Shown here: positions 23,015 through 33,478 of the stretch, one piece after another
Numbering within the stretch: the first letter of the stretch is position 1
How the letters are laid out: each line of letters opens with the position of its first letter
Source: Volutella citrinella
Taxonomy: Eukaryota > Ascomycota > Sordariomycetes > Hypocreales > Nectriaceae
Assembly (NCBI GenBank): GCA_034401135.1
Contig: JAWZSP010000001.1
Location: 248,001-312,000, forward strand
Direction of reading: 5' to 3'
Length of the DNA stretch: 64,000 nt
Notes under the pieces: model-generated
What the model saw: only the letters and a program-made list of their open reading frames with translations
What the model was told of the DNA's origin: nothing
The model's database searches: none
Translations under genes and position numbers: made by a program

Positions 23015-24860
23015 CTACAGACTGAAGCCGTCGAGGTCTTCCCACTGCCGGAGGAGAGACTGCACAATCTTGCTCGTACTCCGGAACACACGCTGGTTCT
23101 GCATGTCATTTAACAATTTAATCGCATGGACGCGCTCTATGGGGTGCTTGATGAGATATCCACACAGGGACAGCATATAGCTCGGCATGTAGCTGGCACC
23201 AGGGTAGTATTCGTTTCCGGACGCAAGGCCAATGAGCCGATGGATGTATTCGAGTATCGTTCTCTAGTTCTAAGTTAGAAATGAAAAACAACTTCCGTTT
23301 GGGCAAGCACATACCTCTGTTGCTCGCCTCATCTTAACCGCATCAAAGCCGGTTACATGCGCCGCTCCCCGTTCGGCCCAATGGAGACACAGCAAGATCC
23401 GAGCCGCATAATAGTATTCGAGCGCAATGACCTGGACGCTTGACAGCATCCAGATACAGGGAAATGGGCGGCCCGCTTTCAGATTGACAGGGTCCTCGCG
23501 GAGTGGGCGGAACGACCTGGGCATGGCGCTGTACCATTCGTCCAGGTCTCTGTCCAGTTCTTCCATTGCTGAGTCTTTCTGTTCGTTGCTCTCCGAAGCC
23601 GAGAAGAAGACTTGAATAATCTTGGCCAGCAGGTACACCGACCTGTTGACGAAATGGGTGTCCGACTGCTGGTTGAGGCTACCGAACGTTTCGAATACGT
23701 CGAGGTCGATGTCGATGGGCTGCCTGCTGTGGACGAGGGAGACGTAAATTGCCTGATGAAGATGGACCCAGCAGGCAGCTTCAGCGAGGCCTCCCTGCTG
23801 CGCGGAGCGAGTGATGGCATTGTATGTGAGCAGATTGTTGGTGCCGCTCAAATGATGGAAGTGGGTGTCCTGATCGACCTTGTATTCCTCGTAGAGGCGC
23901 GACAAGACGACAGCAGCAAGCAGGGATACACCATACGTCTCTGGCGGCTTTGATAGGGCATCTATTAGTAGTTCGATACACTTGTTGTGGTAGTAGGTGC
24001 TCTCGAGGTCGTCTGAGCTTTTAGTTCTGAGTTCTTCGTAACGACCGGCGAGCGCAAAGATGCCATAGAAGATCATGGGATCCTCGAATGCCAACTTGGG
24101 AACGGCCGTCGCAAAATGTCGCTCATTATCGCATGCGTCACACTGCACCCAGTCAGCTTTAAGGATGAGATGCTGGTCACACCAACTGGGGACCTACTGA
24201 AAGCGTGATGCGTTGTATATATATTCGCATGAGAGTGGCTTCGCGTGGGGAGAGTTGCGGAGGCACCCAGGTTGATAGCGAGTTGGCTGATGAGCTTTGC
24301 TGGGACAGCGGGGAGTGGCCATGATGAAACGCCTCTTCCGCTGGATGGCTTTCTCCATCAATGACGAGAAAGCCCGGTGACGTCGTACTCGTAAAGGACG
24401 AAGGAGAGGTGCCATCAAATGAGTTGGCAAGTACAACAGGGCCAGCAAGCAGTGATGACGTATCTGACAAGTTGTTGGTCGAGAGTTTGACTTGGGTGTT
24501 GGTCGATGAATCATCTTCGCTGTGACCGATCGCATCGATCTGTGTCGGGAGCACAGCTAATGACAATGGTGGAGGCGCTGTTGGTATCTCCGAGACGGAG
24601 CACTGCTGGCTTCCAGAGTCATCTTGCGTCGTTGGAGCCCTCTTTGAAGACGAGCTTGTCGCTGGCTGCTGCTTCTTCTTGTTGGCCCGGCGTGCGCGAC
24701 GAGGACCGGGCAGGCCGTTGGAGAACCTGAACTGAAGACGCGGCTGCGACTGGCACTCGGCACCTGTCTCCTCACATTCGGAGCACCTGGTGGCGCCCTT
24801 GGGCGTGACGCATCTCTTGTGTCGGGAATGGCAGTTCTGGCAGCTCTTTGCTCGTCGCAT
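23015..24860 (-). CDS. Zn2Cys6 transcription factor, 3 exons
   Basis: Exons 24860-24198, 24142-23315 and 23263-23015 give 579 residues. The zinc cluster starts at residue 7 (CQNCHSRHKRC, then CSECEETGAEC) followed by a basic linker with GPRRARRANKKK. A long Ser/Thr-rich segment (about residues 60-190) leads to the fungal-specific regulator domain, with the typical NERHFATAVPKLAFEDPMIFY segment immediately after the first splice. The last exon ends in a helical VFRSTSKIVQSLLRQW stretch. It resembles the Fungal_trans_2 family of pathway regulators. It lies between the phosphorylase gene and the P450/reductase pair, so it may control either, or neither; sequence does not tell. Confidence 0.87.
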
Positions 24861-25373
24861 TTTCGTTGCGCCGCAGGTGGTTGACGGATGCGAGGGCGAC
24901 GCGGACCGGGGTAGGGTCTAGAAAAGGACAAAAGGCGCCGCGGGGAAACTGGTCTTATAATGTGGAGTGTGCCAAGTTAACCAATTTGCATCTTAGGCCT
25001 GGATCATGGTCCAACTTGGCGGGGTACTGGCGCTTCTCCACACATCCATGTCGACATGGGATGCTGACCTTTGCAGATGCGCTTGGCCTTCTGCATCGTG
25101 TGGTAGTGGAGGCAAGGTTTGTATTAACGTGGAGTAGATGGAAGCGAGAGATCATGGTATCCTTACGATTGTAAAAGATGCAAGTTCTGATGAAATCTAC
25201 AGATCGCCCATCAACTGGCTTGCATTTTCTCCCTGCTTATATGAGCTGTAACGGAGGTTCTGCTGCATAATTCCTCAGCCGACACCACTTACATGTTAGG
25301 TGTAGGTCAGTTATCAGTAGGCTCGGATTATTTAGGCTGCGTAGCTTGATGAGCACTATTCTCCTTTTATCGA
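24861..25373. other. intergenic, nothing recognised
   Basis: Promoter of the Zn2Cys6 regulator and the 3' flank of the reductase gene. No coding or RNA signal seen. Confidence 0.55.
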
Positions 25374-27499
25374 CTAACTCCAGACATCCTCGAACCATCG
25401 AAGATCCCGCTTTCTTCTAAGCCGCCAATTCTCAGCCTCGTCGTCCGTCCAGCCGTTGATCCCCTTGACAGCATCTCTGACAGCACCGCGGACCGACTTG
25501 GCCATGGTGGCTGCACCGCAGATATAGAAGGACGCGCCGTTGTGATCCAGAAGAAGGCGACCCACGTCCTTGGCCCTCGAGGCAACCTTCTTGTCTACGT
25601 ATTCCTTCTTCCCGCTTCCACTCCGGGAGAATGCGGGAATGAGGTCCAGTTTGCCCTTAAGGGGTCCCGCCTGAAGCTCCATCAGCTGGTCACGATACAG
25701 GTAGTCATCTGGGGCCTGGCAACCAAAGAAGAGCATCATGGGCGCCACCTCTCGCCCGACGGATGCAACATGGGCTCGATCTTGGATAAAGGCGCGGAAG
25801 GGCGCGATGCCAGTGCCGGCGGCCACCATGATGACAGGAACACTGAGGCTGATGGGCAGTTTGAATGTTGACGGTCGCACTTGCACGTGAATACTCGAGT
25901 GCGCATCAGTATTCTGGCTCGATGCAAACACTTTGGACAGAAATGTGCTGGTAAGTCCAGGAATGGTGGTTTGAGGGCGGGCAACCAGTTCAGTCGGCTT
26001 CACTGAAACAGTGAGGCTGATGGCTCGAGGTGAGATGACGGGAGAGCTTGAAATGGAGTAGGTCCTGGGCTTCATGGCTGGCAAGACATCGATGACAAAC
26101 GACAGAGGCAGGCCGGCCCAGGAGGTAACAGAGGGGTCAATGGCCATGGTGTAGGCGAGGAGACGGGCAAGCGTGAGGTGGTTGGACTCGAGAAAAGTAG
26201 CGTATGTGGTCTTGTCCTTGGAAATGCGAGCGAGCTCAGCCTTGATCTTCTGGGTAGGGGCAAACTCGGCTAGGAAGCTAGCAGTCTCGCGGGGGACAGG
26301 GGCGCAAATCTCGAGATGGTGCTTGAGGAGGGCGTTGATGGTGGTGGAGCTGGGCACCTTGAGGTCGCTATCACCGGTAGCTCGAGGGGAGATGCGAACA
26401 GTGGCGTCTCTCTTTGATGCCAAGCCCAGGAGAGCCAGGAGAGCATCAATCTCGTCGGCCGGGTTCACTGGCCAGACGGCAAGGTGGTCGCCCGTCTTGT
26501 ACTTGACCTGGCGATGGGCAGAGAGATCAATGTCAACATGGACACAAGTGCGGCCCTTGTCGCTGTAAGTAGCAATCTCACTGCGTGCCAGGACGGGTGT
26601 GGTCACAATGGCCGAGTTCTTCTTGCTGCCGCCCTTTTGCAACAACGGGAGCACCTCATCGCTGACACTATCGGCCTCGGCGTCCTCGACAACATCGACA
26701 CCAGCTTCATAGCCCATTTCATGCTCTTCGAGCTTGAGGTCACGCTTCAGGATGGAAAACAGCCTCTCCTTCCACTCAACAAAGTCCTCTTGCGTCGTAC
26801 GCGCAGCCTCGTCTCCCCGGCCCGTAGGTAAGAGAGCGACGCCGCCCGAGCCTTCAACAGCCGCGACAACGTCGTCAATCACCTTGTGTAGAAGCGGTAG
26901 TTTGTATTACCACACCCAAATGCAGCGAAGCGCAGGTCTGACAGCGACGCTCGGCCGCACTTGGACGACTTGAGAAAGGCGACAAAGTCCTGGGCGTTGT
27001 CGGGAGCATCGCCCTCGCCGTACGTGGACATGACGAGGACGGCAAACTTGGTGCGGGGGATCTGGGCGAGCGTGTCGGGCTCGTAGTCGGACAGGTCGGC
27101 GACGAGGGCATTGAGATTGAAGCGATGCTTGAGTTCACGCGTGAGGCGATGCGCAAAGCCCTCGGCGACGCCCGACTGCGAGCCCCAGAAGATGACGACG
27201 TCGGCGGCAACCTCGTTCATCTTCTCTGCCACGTTGCGGGTGCTCTTCTGGCGGACAAGGCTCTTGCCCATGAGCTCCTGTGGGCGCTCAAACCACTTAT
27301 AGGTGAAGGCGCCCGGGGCCTTGGGGAGAATGCTGCCTCTGTTGTAGATGTAACTGATACCAAGGAAGAGCAAAGGGAGGAGGATGTAGTCCTCGGGCCT
27401 TGTGTTGTTGGCCATGGTCTGTGAAGCGTGCTCGTACGCATCCTTGAGAAGCTGCTGGTTCTGCGGGCTGATGGCCCAAGCAGAGAGTACGGCTTCCAT
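25374..27499 (-). CDS. NADPH-cytochrome P450 reductase, one-base frameshift
   Basis: Two frames abut at about 26.88 kb. The first carries a membrane anchor (YILLPLLFLGISYIY) and the FMN-flavodoxin domain with WGSQSGVAEGFAHRL and MSTYGEGDAPDN. The second carries the FAD region (PRTYSISSSP), the NADPH motifs MVAAGTGIAPFRAF and SFYICGAATMAKSVRGAV, and the terminal FEDVWS. Together they make a normal-length reductase of about 708 residues, which transfers electrons from NADPH to P450 enzymes at the ER. The junction needs one extra base (see findings); no intron explains it. So the gene is either a recent pseudogene or carries a sequencing error. It is divergent from a P450, which suggests a dedicated redox pair in addition to the housekeeping reductase expected elsewhere. 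Confidence 0.85.
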
Positions 27500-28293
27500 T
27501 GTAGAGGAGTGATGGCAATGGGGATGGCGTTGATGGCGTTGAAGGGAGTGCGGTCCTTAAGAGGCTATATACGCAACTTTCTCTAGGACGCCAGCCATCA
27601 TCAATTCAGCCTGCCTTCTTCCGGCATTGGGTCGGCATCGGGCGAGTTCGATCTTGCGCGGGGTCGTCAATCCCTGCACAAGAACCCCGGCCGACACCCC
27701 ACGTCTTTGGTTTGCGGGCTAGATGGTGTCAATGTCGAATTAGGCAATGTTTCGGCGGATGGCTGCGACTGGTGGCGAGCATCGTTCTTGGCGTCTTGTG
27801 AGAATAGCAACCTCGTGATTGGCCGAGGGATTCGCGTGGATACTTCAAGAGGAAGTGGATATGAGGGGAACGATCAGCGATGCCTATTCTGGTTACTCCA
27901 TCTAGTCTTCGGCGAAAGACTACCAAGGAGAGCAATCTTTCGCCGCGGCCAGTCCCACTAGACAGACTAGCAGCACGCCCCCGGATGGCAGGCCTAGCTT
28001 CGCGGGGAAGAAGCAAAGTTGCTCACAAGGCCCACCATCGTCTTCGCGGACTTCCAATGCTTGACTTCTCGATTGAACGCAGCAGGAAGGACATTCCGGG
28101 GTCGAGGCACTGCGGGGTCCAAGGATATGCTGTATAATACAGGATCCCATTGTGATCCATCTTCTCCCTCTTGGTAGAGATATAGAGGAGACAGCATCCG
28201 CATGGCCAGACTGGACCAGTTCACCCTCAGCCATTCTTCTTCTTCTTCTTTCTAGGGCACTCTCGCTCTCCCAACTCGCTCCGTTTGCCCAAC
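27500..28293. promoter_or_regulatory. shared divergent promoter of reductase and P450
   Basis: About 0.8 kb lies between the two start codons. A TATATAG element around 27563-27570 (minus strand) precedes the reductase and TATAATA near 28131 precedes the P450. The arrangement predicts co-expression of the two partners. Confidence 0.55.
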
Positions 28294-29874
28294 ATGCTTT
28301 CCCTCATCGCTGCCGGAGTCGCAGCGCTGTCCCTCGGCTTCTACCTCTTCGTCCTGCCAGTTATCCGATACTTTGTCGACCCCAAGGGGCTCCGAAAGTA
28401 CCCCAGCTACTCATGGCTGTCTCCTCTGACAGACTTGAGGCACTGTTATCTCAGCTCTGGCGGCTTCCGCTCGCGCGATCTCTATCTCGAACACAAGCGC
28501 AGGGGCGAGCCTGTCCTCCGCGTCGGTCCCAATGCCCTGTCCTTCTACGAGCCCCGGGCTGTCAAGGACATCTACGGCCATGGAACCCGTTGTACCAAGG
28601 ATATCAAGGAGTCTATCCTGGCTGGTACCCACCGCCACCTGTTTGATGTTGTTGACAAGCCCCATCACGCCTCCAAGCGCAAGGTCCTGTCAGCGGCCTT
28701 TGCCCTCAAGAACCTCGAGAAGTGGGAGTTCAAGGTTGCTTATACATCTGAGAGGCTCTTCAAGCAGCTCGACGAACACTGCACGGCTCCGATGAGGGAG
28801 TCCGATATCCCGAGCCCCGCTGATGTCAATACCGACCTCAGCCACTGGTTCAACCTCTGGACCATTGAAGCTATCCTCAACATCGCCCTGTCCGGTGAGG
28901 TCGACCTGCTGGACACTGGAAAGGACGAAGTCACTGCTGAGAAACTCGACGGCACTTTGTACAAGTCTACCTACCGCCACGCCCGAGATAAGGATGCCTG
29001 GTTCTCCGCTACATGGGTTTGGGACTACGAGCTCTGGCCGTGGGTCAAGTGGATTCTCTCCTCTGTCCCCGGCCAGCCGTGGAAGCAGGTCAAGGCTGAA
29101 GGCTCGACCATTGGCGATGCCTACTACCACCAGATTGCTAGACGACTACGGCGATACCAGGCGGGCGAGAAGCTCGACGACTTCTTTTCCTGCCTGATGG
29201 AAGACAAGAACGGGATGCCCAACAACCTCGAATGGGGAGAGATTTACGCCGACTGCGCCGCCATCATCAACGCCGGGAGCGATACGACCGCCATTGCACT
29301 GACGCAACACATGTGGCTCCTGATGAAATACCCTCGAGTGCTGGCCAAGCTGCGCGAGGAGGTTGATTCCGTCCTGGACCACGATGACGATGAGCCCATC
29401 GCTTCGTACGACAAGGTCAAGGACCTCCCATATCTCCGTGCCGTCATCGACGAGAGTCTCCGCCTCCTGCCCCCAACGTCGGCTGGCCTCCCGCGCCGCA
29501 CCCCCTCTGAGGGCTCTCACATCATGGGCGAGTGGATCCCAGGCAATGTCAGCGTCAGCATGACCATCTACAGCTCCCACCGCCTCCCCGAGTTCTTCCC
29601 CGACCCGGAGGAGTTCCGGCCGGAGCGCTTCCTCGATGCGGAGCAGCGCAAGAAGATGGAGCCGTACTACATGCCCTTCTCGGCCGGTGCGCGAGGGTGC
29701 ATCGGTCGCAACATTTCCATTCTTGAGCAGGTCATGGTTCTTGCGTCATTTGTTCACCGGTATGAGTTTGCCATGGCAACACCTGATTTCGAGCTGGAGC
29801 GCATCGAGGCTTTCAACATCTTGGTGGGCAAGCTTCCTGTCAAGATTTGGAAGCGAGAGGTCAAGGCGGGCTGA
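28294..29874 (+). CDS. cytochrome P450 monooxygenase, intronless
   Basis: A single frame of 526 residues begins at the first ATG, with a hydrophobic anchor (LIAAGVAALSLGFYLFVLPVI). The I-helix oxygen motif AGSDTT is near residue 327, the ExxR motif is in DESLRLLPP near 387, and the haem loop is FSAGARGCIGRN with the ligand cysteine near 469. All essential residues are present. The haem loop followed by ISILEQ and the general layout resemble fungal benzoate 4-monooxygenase type (CYP53-like) enzymes, but this assignment is from memory and modest. The enzyme sits on the ER membrane and needs a reductase; one lies divergently next to it. Absence of introns in a 1.6 kb P450 gene is noticeable beside the intron-rich neighbours. 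Confidence 0.92.
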   Translation: MLSLIAAGVAALSLGFYLFVLPVIRYFVDPKGLRKYPSYSWLSPLTDLRHCYLSSGGFRSRDLYLEHKRRGEPVLRVGPNALSFYEPRAVKDIYGHGTRCTKDIKESILAGTHRHLFDVVDKPHHASKRKVLSAAFALKNLEKWEFKVAYTSERLFKQLDEHCTAPMRESDIPSPADVNTDLSHWFNLWTIEAILNIALSGEVDLLDTGKDEVTAEKLDGTLYKSTYRHARDKDAWFSATWVWDYELWPWVKWILSSVPGQPWKQVKAEGSTIGDAYYHQIARRLRRYQAGEKLDDFFSCLMEDKNGMPNNLEWGEIYADCAAIINAGSDTTAIALTQHMWLLMKYPRVLAKLREEVDSVLDHDDDEPIASYDKVKDLPYLRAVIDESLRLLPPTSAGLPRRTPSEGSHIMGEWIPGNVSVSMTIYSSHRLPEFFPDPEEFRPERFLDAEQRKKMEPYYMPFSAGARGCIGRNISILEQVMVLASFVHRYEFAMATPDFELERIEAFNILVGKLPVKIWKREVKAG

Positions 29875-30385
29875 GTTTGAGTATTTGCCGCCTTGTGTAG
29901 GGCCGTTGGATTATGGAATGACAAGAATGACGATGATGCAGGATTAAACAAGACAGTGAGAGTGCAAAGTGACTGGATAGATGTGTAGCGGAGGGGGAAA
30001 ACAAGGAGCGTTGTGTAACCGAGACACTGGCCATATAGAGCAAAGCTTACCTAGCCACGACTTTAATCGTGTTCTTGCCCATCACCTGCTGTAGAATTGT
30101 GTGATTAATTATGACATACCTCAAGCTTGGAAGGCGTCTAATACCCAATCTATCTTGCCCTTGCGTCTTTCCTATGGATCCGTCACCTGAAATCTCCCTA
30201 CAGAGTGGACCTGCATAGTCATGCGCATCTTGGGTTTTGGCTGATACAATCTCGGAAACAAACAGCTGCAGACACATGGGCCCCAATAGCACAGACAGAC
30301 TTCTTATTACCACAAATGAGGTTCAATTCACCTTGGCTACCTGTGGTACAGCCTAACTAGGAACTATTCTACGCCCCCATGACGA
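29875..30385. other. intergenic, nothing recognised
   Basis: 3' flank of the P450 and the left edge of the rearranged transporter. No supportable feature. Confidence 0.5.
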
Positions 30386-30388
30386 ATG

Positions 30389-30797
30389 ACCTCGGCATCC
30401 ATTTCTTCCCCTACTCGCCCCCTTGGCTGGCCATGGTCAGCCGCGACGACGAATGCCTCGTCGTCCTGGCCAGGATCCGCGGGGCCGCAGTTGACGACGC
30501 AGAGGTAGTGGAAGAATACCAAGGAATTCTGTATGCCTACATTCCCTGCTATGCCGTCTCCTACGGACCCATCTCCTGGGGCTATCCCGCAGAGGTTTTT
30601 CCCGTCTCCAAGCGTGCCAAGGGAGTAGGTGCTGGCTCGGCCGTCAACTGGCTGTCCAACTTTGTCATTGGTGTCGTCGTCCCCGAGATGCTACTCAAGG
30701 TGGGCTGGGGCACATATCTCTTCTTTGGTGTCATGTGTACTACAGCAGGCATCTATGCCTACTTCCTCATTCCTGAGACGACCAACAAGTCGCTCGA
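30389..30797 (+). pseudogene. inverted C-terminal piece of an MFS sugar transporter
   Basis: The plus strand reads LGIHFFPYSPPWLAM, then CLVVLARIRG, then, after a jump, PISWGYPAEVFPVSKRAKG, a C-terminal helix pair and LIPETTNKSL. These are the middle loop and the last helices of a sugar-porter MFS protein; PESPRWL-like and PETTNKSL-like motifs mark the family. Helices 7 to 9, about 200 residues, are missing between EEYQ and GILYAY. The piece begins exactly where the minus-strand N-terminal half next to it stops, so it is the same gene with this segment flipped. Confidence 0.75.
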
Positions 30798-31545
30798 CCG
30801 ACGCAGAGAGCTGGGACAACCTGGAGAAGGAACGGTAGGCGAAAGGCCCAGTCGCTCTGGATGTCCTTTGTCCCGTACGTGATCCAGTATGCGACAACGG
30901 CCCCGACCACGATGGCGAGGTACTCGAGCACCAGAAAGGCGCCACGAAACGCGGGGGGAGCAATCTTGGAGATGTATAGCGGCGCACCCATGGCCAAGCC
31001 GCCAACACCGATGCCCCCGACGGTGCGGCCGGCAACGAGGGTAGCGTAGTTGCGGGCAGCTGTCTGAATAGCTCCGCCAATGCAAAAGATGACGACGGCA
31101 ACCAACAGGCCCCATATGCGGGAGATCTTGTCGCAGATGTACGGGAAGGTCAGGCAGCCGATGCAGGCCCCGAGCTCCAGCATGGCCGTCATGAAGCCCG
31201 TGTTGAATCCGTAGCCGGGGCTACCGGGGTGGCACTCGGGGAACTGGGTCTGGAACTGCTTCATGACGAGGATGATGGAGATGACGCCCTGGTCTGGGGA
31301 GCCGCGTTAGTTGACATGGCATGAAGTTGAGATGGCATCTCACCGTAGCCAAAAGATACTCCTCCGCACGATGCCAGCAGGGCAGCACCGAGGACAAAGG
31401 GTTGGTGGCGCATCATGTCGAGAAGGCTGGTGTTCGTCTTGGTGCTCGTGCCGCCGAGGTTGCGCTCCTCGAGCTCGGAAATGGAGGCCCTGTCTTCTTT
31501 GGCTTCCATCTTGACGGGGTCAGATGTATCAGGGGACTGCGCCAT
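30798..31545 (-). pseudogene. N-terminal half of the same MFS sugar transporter
   Basis: Exons 31545-31344 and 31293-30798 encode a hydrophilic N-terminus from MAQSPDTSDPVKMEAK, helix 1 ending SFGYDQG across a clean GTGAGA...CTAAC...CAG intron, and helices 2 to 6. Recognisable pieces are MLELGACIGCLTFPYICDK and AGRTVGGIGVGGLAMGAPLY. Coding sense is lost after LLQVVPALC, where the frame enters the antisense of the inverted piece. It would have been a hexose- or quinate-type proton symporter of the plasma membrane. With no intact second half it should not transport. Confidence 0.8.
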
Positions 31546-32440
31546 GTTTGCAGTTGATGGATTATTTCTTTGCAGAAACGCTTGCTTTGACTGGGAGGCG
31601 GGTGTCTGAAAGCTGAGAAGAGACGAGTGGTGAATACAACAACGCAACCCGAATCCAGATGTAGAGCTGATTTCTGAAGAGTTCCAACAAGAGCCGAGAC
31701 TGGCGAGACTATATATATTGTGTCATGGCCAGCATGGAAACTGACCGAGTCATGGGGCCCTCGTTAGTGAAGCAAAGCTGGATCCAGTGTGGGCAGCTTC
31801 TGGAGGGGGAAATGGCCTCACTGTGATTTGCTGCCCCGCAAACGAATCCCCAATTTCTCCCCATTTCCCCAGATTTTTTAGTCTACTTGCCCGCTCTTGA
31901 CAGGTAGTTCGGTGAGCTTCCCCAGACTCGCTGTCCACCGGTCGAATGTGCAGACGACCGTTGCCCTGGCACATGGTGTGACAAAGGCGCTGTTGGCGAT
32001 GCTGCGGGTTTCGTTTTCCTAATGTGGAATAGCGCAGGCGAAAGAATTGATCGGGAAAAAAAAAACATCTGGTGCTAGCCTTAATTGAGATAAAATACTC
32101 CGTGGACTTTGGAGTCTTAGACGAGCTGAGTTCCCTGGAATGGGACGGAATAGAGGGCGTGAGGCCCCCTGAGGGTATGAAACTATACCCTTCGACATTA
32201 CCATAGCCTAGGACTTGGGGGACAAAATAGAGCAGTCATCGCCATGGAGCGTCGCGGATAGCTCACCGAGCCTGGGGATGTAGATGCATGAACTCCAGGC
32301 AGAATGTTTCCGCATCAGGCAATCAGCTCAAGTGGATGCCACAGCGTCACGGTCTCGAGATTAACGGCGCCCAGTTTCCCTTTTCTACTCTTCAAGGCCG
32401 AGAAGCTAACATATGATAATGTGGCTGGTCTATAGTCACT
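31546..32440. other. intergenic, nothing recognised
   Basis: Former promoter of the transporter, with tatatata-type sequence near 31713. No gene or RNA could be supported. Confidence 0.5.
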
Positions 32441-32593
32441 AAGTTGGCGGAGGGGTTTCTCGGCCCCTCCTGGTTCGGGGGGCCCCTTGTCCTTTCTCTA
32501 TATAGGGTTAGGGTAGTACAGTCTGACCCTAACCCGAGAGTGCTTTCTGGCAGGGCCGAGAACTTAGGGTGCTGAAAACCCCTCCGCCAACTT
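32441..32593. mobile_element. MITE-like element with 18-bp perfect terminal inverted repeats
   Basis: The left end AAGTTGGCGGAGGGGTTT (32441-32458) is repeated in exact reverse complement at 32576-32593. The inner part is also self-complementary: a CTCGGCC arm faces a GGCCGAG arm, and gggttaggg near 32505 faces ccctaaccc near 32527. The whole 153 bases can fold into one long hairpin. It has no coding capacity. Size, terminal repeats and lack of a transposase fit a non-autonomous MITE. A clear target-site duplication was not found; the flanks read cact on the left and gctt on the right, so the insertion may be old or the edge off by a few bases. Confidence 0.8.
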
Positions 32594-33049
32594 GCTTCAA
32601 GCTCGAATCAGACACCATCCCTTATACTAAAATGCCAGTCGAAGAGCTTGCTAGGTGTCAAAGCGGGTGTGCTCCATGGAGTTAGTCTGCAGCCTAGAAC
32701 AGATCGCCTCGTGGCAAGTTCAAAGAGACAGCCGTCTCGAACTTGTTTCCGGATAGGCGAAGGCGATGAGACTCGGTGGTCATTAGCGAAAGTCCGAAAA
32801 AAGAATTGATATTGACAACTGCACGTGCATCCAACAGCTTTACTGTTTATGCAAGTGCTCAAACACGCTCAGATCTAATGCAATAATACCATCTAATGAA
32901 TACCCCAAAATCTACAGACAGCCTGGACACAGCAAAAGTCCGGCGACTGTCTAATCTAAATCTAAAATCTAAGCCCTCCATTCAACACAGGCGAAGAAAT
33001 GCTCTCCCATTACTATGCAATTCGGTATCCCCTTGCGCGCAGGCACAGC

Positions 33050-33478
33050 TCAAGGTCCAGGGCCGACAACCTTGATGATGTAACTCTCTCGCTCGTTCTT
33101 CCAGGTGCCTTCATTGTTCCCGCTGCCGAGGCACTGGTCGATGATGTTTTTGGTCGCATTCTAGTTTCAGGTTAGCGACATTGCATATCCTCATTGATCT
33201 GGTTCAACACTTACCCAGCACGCTGGGAACCCAGCCCAGTCCTTTCTCACATTGACTCGAGAGATGGTAACACCAGTTTTATAGTTACCCAGGCTGCTGA
33301 AACCAGTCCTTTCGACGTTACAGTTGGCGTGCCACTCGCATTGGAGGTTGTTACACATGGCTTCCTGGGCGCTCTCATACATCCACTTCGGGATAGACTC
33401 CCTAACCAGTCGGTTACTGCAGTCGGCAGCAAGACTGAGCTGGGCCAAGGCCAAGAAAAAGAGAGAGAGAAGCTTCAT
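33050..33478 (-). CDS. small secreted cysteine-containing protein, effector candidate
   Basis: Exons 33478-33215 and 33160-33050 join in phase 0 (donor GTAAGT, acceptor CTAG) and give 124 residues. MKLLSLFFLALAQLSLA is a signal peptide. The mature part of about 107 residues has six cysteines (DC, MC, QC, NC, AC, QC), an even number suited to disulfides, and a conserved-looking core CNVERTGFSS ... GFPACWNATKNII. This resembles the general layout of small secreted Ecp2/Hce2-like or killer-toxin-like fungal proteins, but I cannot assign a family. The gene stands alone between a MITE-like element and 2 kb of empty sequence, a common setting for effector genes. Confidence 0.75.

Noticed and set aside
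28269..28293. Three extra codons before the P450 start
   Set aside because: They would need a TTG start; the ATG at 28294 begins the membrane anchor.
30379..30882. Intact plus-strand transporter gene
   Set aside because: It lacks helices 1-6 and 7-9; its first residues continue the neighbouring minus-strand gene, so it is a rearranged fragment.
32505..32535. Telomere repeat or chromosome end
   Set aside because: Only single TTAGGG-like units in inverted orientation inside a palindromic element; no tandem array, and normal genes lie on both sides.
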